A stretch of 64,000 nucleotides of DNA from Malurus cyaneus samueli (lineage: Eukaryota; Chordata; Aves; Passeriformes; Maluridae). A model generated the notes under the pieces. The model searched no databases, was not told the DNA's origin, and worked only from the letters and a program-made list of their open reading frames with translations. Numbering within the stretch: position 1 is the first letter of the stretch; each line of letters starts with the position of its first letter. Below are positions 57,838-64,000 of this stretch, one piece after another. Location: contig CM019238.1 of assembly GCA_009741485.1 (NCBI GenBank), positions 9,839,477-9,903,476 of the forward strand, written 5' to 3'. Position numbers and translations under genes: made by a program.

Positions 57838-60140
57838 ATCTGAGTGTGATTCCTGTTCTGATTTCACTCTAAACAAAGCAAGTGCAAGTTCTGAAGTCCA
57901 AAAAAGACCCAAAACTTAGAAGTAATTACTAGCCACAGCTAATTGGAGTTCAGAAACAAAGGGAGAATGTTTATCTCAGATGAAGCAGAACTACGCTTTG
58001 TTTTCCTGCTCTAAGAAGACGACGTGGGTTTCATAGCTCTTTTGAAGATGTCATATACTGGATGAATTGCTAGGCTAAGGATTTTATCTTGCAAAACATC
58101 CTAAAGCATTTAGGATTTATTTCTGCTTTTTACAAATAGTAGTCTGAAAACAAGAACATGTTCTGAACTGATGTGCATTGGGCAACTCCCAGAATAGCAT
58201 AGAATTTGTACTTGCTTCTCTCCTCTGCGTTCCTTAGTTGTTGTCGTAATTGTGGGTTAAGCTGGCAGCGTTAGTCACTATGTTGACTTGTATAGTATTT
58301 AACAAGGATTGTCTGATGCCCAATAACAACTTGGTTTTCCATAAGACTGAACTTCAGGCTGGTGATTAAGTGACCTCTTGAAGTGGCAGCAGTAACTTAC
58401 TTGCCTTTGTCAGGATTTGAGTAATTTACTCCTGCCTTGGTGTAATTTCAGGAATCATTCCTATACCACGGCTGTACAAACAAAATGAGTAACTTGCCAA
58501 ATGGTGAATATATGGGAAGACTTCAGTGCCATTTCCCAATGCTTTCAAAAAAAAAAACCTGTTAGGCACTGAATTCTTCATTCTTTATTATACCTTGGCA
58601 ATCATCTAAAATACTCAACTAAGGCAGACTTCTGCTAAATTAATGCAAGCTTTTTTTTGCTGGCATCAGTTTAAAGGGAATAACCTTTCTAAATATTCCA
58701 GAACTTTAAAGTGCACTTAACTTCATACCATACTCTGCACAGAACTGGTCTGTCTTGTTGCTTTGAATGACCATTGTTTAAGGATGCTTTCATTTAATGA
58801 GCCAGTATCTGCTGTTGCAGCTTGAGCTGTTTTTAAAGCTTCATCTTGAATGGTTCTCTGCCAGTCAAAATTCACATTATAACTGCCCGCCATTGGCACT
58901 CTGAATGTTTAACGTACTTTGTGTTGAAATGTTTGCAGTGTAGCATTTATTAATGTTAAGAATGCAAAAGCCAAACAAGCCTGAGATGGACCCACAACAC
59001 CTGTTTTTCCTTGCTCTATGAAAAGAATAACTAGGTTAAAAAAATGCAGTGCAACTGGACTGTTCTTGAACTGCAGCTCTGTAGAGATTAATCCTTGATG
59101 CACAACTTTGCTCTGGGCTCCTTGTGCTGTAATACATATTCTTACTGCATGGAAAAAAAAAAAAGTCTTTTAGACTTTTAGGTAAGTGTGGCTTTTTTGC
59201 ATATGTCATAACATGACCTGCCTGAACTAGTTACTTAATGAACATAACATTGTCTCCCCCTTTAGAATGAGTTTAGCCTGCATCAAAGCTGCTCTAGTAT
59301 TTTATTAGTGTTCTCTAGGGTTGTAGAGATGTCTGTGGCATGTTTGTATACAAATCATAAAATACACTTCTTTCAGTAAGGGTTTGGGTTTGTTTTTCTT
59401 TTTTTTTTGTAAAGACAGTTTACTCTTGACACTAGCCAAGGAAGCACATATGGGTGGATAATGCTTACTAGAGCTTGTAGTCTACAGCTTGAATTTTGCA
59501 TCAGTTACTGAAATTCATTTTAATGAAAGTGGGGAACTGCTATAAGTTTAATCATGAAAACGAGCTTCAAGACTTACCATTTTAATAAAAAAATGGATCT
59601 AATGACTTTCATATTAATATATCCTCAAATGCGGAAGTTCATATAGATTTTTTAGCTTTTTTTTTTTTGTTTGTTTGTTTGTGAGGGATGTTCAGTGGCA
59701 CCAATTAAACATGCATTTCTGTTAAGGAGTAATCATCACACTGTTCTTCTGACCTTGCAAATTTTTGAACTGTATGCACTGTCCATGTGACAATATAGAG
59801 GATTCATGCAAACTGCTTCCAAAAATCAACACTAGAAATACCTTTACAAAAACCTGCAAGTATATTGGCTCAGAGTTTTAAGTACTCCTAGATTGATGTG
59901 CAGGTAACTGGTTCTGAAAACATCCAAGTTTCATTTGATTTCCTGTTGTTATAAAACCACTAGTTTTCCTGTATGTATTGCTCCATAGGGAACTGTCAAT
60001 CTGTTTAACTTGTGCTCTAAAAAATAAAGATTGTTCTATTTCTTAAGGAAATTTGTTCACATTTTTTAACTGATTTAAAAACGAACGTCTTGTATTGTCT
60101 TTTTATAAAGAAAATAAACTCAATGAGTAAGGTGGACTCT
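57838..60140 (+). other. LAMP2: LAMP2-B 3'UTR
   Basis: Non-coding AT-rich sequence follows the exon 9B stop codon. AATAAA signals occur at 60023-60028 and 60113-60118, and another at 60526-60531. It contains poly-A/T runs and a TTTG-type simple repeat near 59670-59682. I found no exon 9A-like sequence here. Confidence 0.6.
60113..60118 (+). terminator. LAMP2: Polyadenylation signal, LAMP2-B
   Basis: AATAAA closely follows another at 60023. Together they form the likely main 3' end for the exon 9B transcript, about 2.3 kb after its stop. A further AATAAA lies at 60526. Confidence 0.5.
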
Positions 60141-60149
60141 AATCAGTCT

Positions 60150-62365
60150 ATATCTGAGATTCTGTTACATAGCTGGTTTTGTTCTGGTCTGTGGAAACAG
60201 TATTTAAATTGTGGATGCATTTAATACCTGATGTTGAATGTTAATGTGTATAGCATTATGGAGTATGGTTGGTTTAGTGCCTTATACAGAGTTTACTAAA
60301 TATTAAAATTGTATTGTAAAATGGCAAGATTTCTGATATTTTAGGTTAAAGATGTTGGGCTAATAGTCCTCAAAAGAAGCATTTCTAGCTAGTGAATGAT
60401 GGGATTTGGGTTTTGGGGGTGCATTTTGTTTGTTCATTTGTTTCTTGTTTTGTTTTGTTTTTTTTTTTTGTTTAGCTGTTTTTTTAAATTTACCACAGTG
60501 TTCTCTATTCCCGCTAGCACATATTAATAAAACACTAAATTTGGGGCTATTGGTTGAATCTCATGATTGGAATTAAAAGGGAAGGCAGCTTTTATGCTGG
60601 GGCTAAAACAATTTTGGGCCACAATTTCTGACTCTTTTGAATGGAGACACACTGAGCCACATCAGTCGAAAAAGCTGTTCCTGCTGGCCCAAATCCAGAG
60701 TCTGTGTCGGGCTGTAGTTACCAGTTCTGCACTTGAAGAACCTCTCTGAAGCTTCTAACCACTGTACAGTAGCCATACCTGGATAGATGTGTGCCAGCAA
60801 GGATGGAATGTTCCTGGTATGAAACCTTAACCCCTTTTTCACCCTGGGAATTCCCTGTAACGGTGCTATGGTGTGATGTGTACTGCAGCCATCTCTTTCC
60901 TTTGAAGAAGAGAGGGAATTTCTGTCACTGCCTGCTGGGCACCCTTCATCCTTAGCAAATCCATTCATGTTTGGTGTTAATGACCCATTACCCAGCATGT
61001 AGAAAATTGTCTGTCTTGGTATTCAGTGAGCAAAGATGACTAAACATCAAATGCATGTCTCTCTTTAAGATGTTTAAATATTTTCTCCATCAGAATATTT
61101 TGAAATAGCTGTATAAGGTGCATAGCTCCTTTCCTCTAATTCTAGTTTTTCTACTGGGCAGTAGGGACCTTCATAATACTAATGAGTTTAGTATTTTCAG
61201 CTGTTGAGCCTCCACATGTTCTTCTTTCTCTTAGCTGAAGGCTCTGTATGGTATTTCAGGAAGGGGCTGTGGCAAGTGCGTGCTGGACTGTAACAAGCTA
61301 AATCAAGACAGTACATTGCCTATAATTAATGCTGATTTGTTGAAAAACAGCAGCAGTTTGTGATGAAGCATTGACTCTTGTGTGTGATGCTCTGTCCTCA
61401 TTAAAAACTCAAACAAAATAGTTTTATGAGGAGTGCTGCTTTACAAAGTGCTTGTGAGTCAAGCACTGTTCCAGTGCTGAAGGAGAACCCAGGCTCTGTC
61501 TCCTGCCTTACCAAACCTCTCCTGACACAGGCAGGTGGAGCTCTGCTGTCCTCACCAAGGGGAGGATGCCAAGCCCTGCCCCCCTGTCTAAGGTGTACCC
61601 CGAGTTTGAAACCAGTTCCTAGCATGGTTTGCTAATCCTTAATGAGTGCTTCTATCAGCAAGGAGCTCCTCATATGTTTTACAACCTGTATATTACAATC
61701 CACTGTAGCATTATAGCTCTCTCTTCTATTTTTTCCTCTGATTAGGATTTCAGTGAGGTCTGTATAGTTCTCAGCTGAAACTAATAACTCTTGTGTATGG
61801 AAAATAAAGTTACCACCCCAAGAGAGTCTTGCATTGTTTTCCATGCAGTGCCTCAGCACATTTGTCTTGGCTGTCCCTTGTAGCTCTTGGGAAGTTTCTA
61901 CTTTGTTACTTGGATCGTCTCTTACGGCTTCAGGCCTAGAACCCAGAGGAGTGCTGGTGACTTGAGGGTTGGGAAGACCCCTGGACAAGGCAATAATACA
62001 CCAGTTTGGGGATTTTGTTGCTTTATTGCTGCTAACTGAGGTGTGGTGCATGCTTACACTGCTGGTTTGCCCTCACATTTCTATTCTATCCTCTGCTCTC
62101 TAGAGGAAGCTGAAATTAAATATACAAATCAGAAATATATTACCAATATAAAGGATGTGAGTAGTAAATATGTTTTAAAGAAATCAATCTTTTCATTGGT
62201 TCTTTTCTCAATACTGATTTTACTTTACATGTATTATTGTATCTAATATGAAGTAATTTCTTTAAAAGTACCTGTTTTCTCCATGCTTTCTTTGGTTTCT
62301 AATGCTTGATTTCCCTTACTAATTTATTTCCCCTTGCTTTTTTTGTTTTTTTCTTCTTTCTGCAG
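60150..62365. other. LAMP2: LAMP2 DNA between alternative last exons 9B and 9C
   Basis: This is intronic for the exon 9C transcript. No exon, transposon or RNA gene is recognised. A 67-codon open frame ending in a hydrophobic stretch (62043-62246) lacks both an acceptor in the correct phase and the LAMP tail motif, so I do not call it an exon. Confidence 0.5.
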
Positions 62366-62508
62366 CTGAAGAATGCGCTGCTGATTCTGACCTGAACTTT
62401 CTTATTCCCATCGCAGTGGGCGTGGCACTTGGATTCCTTATCATTCTTGTCTTTATATCTTACATCATTGGAAGAAGAAAAAGTCGTACTGGCTATCAGT
62501 CTGTATAA
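62366..62508 (+). CDS. LAMP2: LAMP2 alternative last exon 9C (LAMP-2C)
   Basis: A TTCTTTCTGCAG acceptor precedes 143 coding bases that join in frame to exon 8 (56510), giving a 434-residue protein. The segment encodes EECAADSDLNFLIP, then a transmembrane helix of about 24 residues, then RRKSRTGYQSV. This tail is that of mammalian LAMP-2C, which has been implicated in lysosomal uptake of nucleic acids. GYQSV carries the YXX-hydrophobic sorting signal. The exon is 4.5 kb downstream of 9B, so it must be selected by skipping 9B and its poly(A) sites. Confidence 0.95.
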
Positions 62509-64000
62509 TCTCTTAATTCCATCTCTTGTTGCCCACCTTCCCTCATCTTTTCCCTTTCCCAGACTCCCTGACCTGCCCTTAAAAGAAAAAAACAAAGAGA
62601 AAAACAAATTAATTAATGGTTTCTTTATTTAAAAAAGTTAAAATCACTTCATAACAGAATAACATGCCATGAGTCTGAAGATGAGTTGCAGAAACTGCTG
62701 TATGATTGGAGAAAGTAAGTGTTCTGAGGACCATGGAATTGAGCAGAGTAGATGTGTGTCCCTGTGGGAAATGGGATTATTTTTAGTAAAGAAGACATCC
62801 ACAAAGCTTTCTGTTGTTTAATCGTTTTATACAAGAAAATTTCTAGATGCCTATAGCTTGTCTTGGTTAATGTTAGAGCTAAAACTATAATTAAAAGTGT
62901 GAATGCTGTGTCAAAAAGGACTGTACATGCAGTGAGAAAATTAATACCAAGCTCTCAACAGACTTCTATCGAGATCTTGGCATATGGCTGTTCTTGTGAA
63001 TCAGCCTGAATTTCCTATTCCTTCTGGGTGTAAAAGTAGTACCTGATCTCACTAGTAGCCTGACATAATATGAGAAGAACATCTGATTCTTCTAACAAAT
63101 TAATTTGTTTAACATCATATGGAGATGATGACTGCTAATGTAAGTTGAATAGCTTTGCACTAGCATGGTGTCCAATTTGCCAAGATAAGGCCGGGTCCTG
63201 GAGAACTTTGGCCACTCAGAAAAGGCAATGGTCTGCTGAAGGAAATGTTAACTGTGCTGTTTTGTTGGATTGCGTTTTTCCTTTTGTCCTGAGCTCAATT
63301 GTGAAATGAGGGTGGGAGGCTGGAATTTCACTAGCTGCAGTTTCTCTCAGCTTTGATTCTGAACATGAAAGAAACTACACAGCATTGATCCATGTGAGGC
63401 TCAAAAGTATTTTGAGAGCACTCAGACTGACTAAGAACACAGATTGCTCAGAGATTCCTGCAGTTCCTTTGGACAGCTTTCATAGGTTAACGGGTTCACT
63501 GAAAAGCTGTCATGTCTGAATGTGAGTGAAGATATAAAACCTTTCAGGTTTGATAGAATTAATCTGCTTTTAACCTCCTCATTGTTGCTGTCTCAGTGTA
63601 GGACCACAAAATTTGTAGCATGAGGAATGCTGATCATAAAGCAGAAATTAATATATGTATAGTGAAGAAAATTACTTCCAAAGGAATAAGAGCATCTTCC
63701 CAGTTTGAAGATGCTTTCTTTGTAATTAACACCATACCTTTGCAATGCTGTGTTCCATATCTAAACTGCACCAAAATCAAAGTTAGTGGTTTGTTGTTGT
63801 GTTGTGCTTCATTCCCATCATGTTCGTGTTGATGGGATGAAAGAAGCCTCTTGCTCTTTAAACCTTTTTGGTCCATCTTTTGTAGCCAATAAACCCTGAT
63901 TTACAGCTGCCAGGAAGAGCTGCCAGGTCTGCCAAGAGCTCCTGAGGGCACACAAAGTTCTGTCTTGGGCAGCGTTTATACTAAAGCTGCTTCAGTATTT
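62509..64000. other. LAMP2: LAMP2-C 3'UTR and downstream DNA to window end
   Basis: No further coding exon was recognised. The LAMP-2A last exon, which should encode a transmembrane helix and a tail ending HHAGYEQF, is not in this stretch. An AATAAA at 63888-63893 could end the exon 9C transcript, about 1.4 kb after its stop. Confidence 0.45.
63888..63893 (+). terminator. LAMP2: Candidate polyadenylation signal, LAMP2-C
   Basis: AATAAA follows a T-rich stretch (CTTTTGTAGCC). It is the best canonical signal seen downstream of exon 9C within the window; use is unproven. Confidence 0.35.

Noticed and set aside
62043..62246. An open frame ending in a hydrophobic stretch between LAMP2 exons 9B and 9C, considered as exon 9A
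   Set aside because: It lacks the Cys-Ser-Ala-Asp start, the conserved transmembrane pattern, the GYEQF-type tail and a phase-1 acceptor in the right place.

Overview
The window is nuclear DNA from a vertebrate, almost certainly a bird. It holds four intron-containing or single-exon protein genes of a conserved block: C1GALT1C1 (COSMC), MCTS1, CUL4B and LAMP2. From general knowledge, the same order and relative orientation occur on human Xq24, which corresponds to chicken chromosome 4p and passerine chromosome 4A. Compact introns, CpG-island promoters rich in GC minisatellites, and a degraded CR1-like LINE fragment all fit a bird. The species cannot be fixed from the sequence alone.

Layout. 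1-2075 is non-coding DNA with simple repeats. 2076-2343 is an 18-bp G-rich minisatellite directly in front of the C1GALT1C1 promoter. C1GALT1C1 (+) has one coding exon at 2902-3858. MCTS1 (-) follows tail-to-tail, with six coding exons between 12957 and 6894. CUL4B (+) starts about 4 kb away, head-to-head with MCTS1, with 20 coding exons from 16960 to 38026 and a long 3'UTR to about 41475. A 9-kb intergenic stretch (41.5-50.4 kb) carries an almost T-free 11-bp minisatellite, a GATA-motif cluster and a GGAT array. LAMP2 (+) starts in a CpG island at 50.5-51.3 kb. It has eight common coding exons and two alternative last exons, 9B (57698-57837) and 9C (62366-62508).

Exon models were built by hand from splice signals and similarity to the known families. 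The reading frame closes exactly in each: C1GALT1C1 318 aa, MCTS1 181 aa, CUL4B 887 aa, LAMP2-B 433 aa, LAMP2-C 434 aa. The four genes do not form a pathway. C1GALT1C1 is the ER chaperone for T-synthase (O-glycosylation), MCTS1 is a translation re-initiation and recycling factor, CUL4B is a ubiquitin-ligase scaffold, and LAMP2 is a lysosomal membrane protein of autophagy.

No novel gene system was found. The most notable points are a U12-type CUL4B intron with unusual AT...AT ends, the LAMP2 last-exon arrangement and its odd signal peptide, and stop-free minisatellites that mimic long ORFs.
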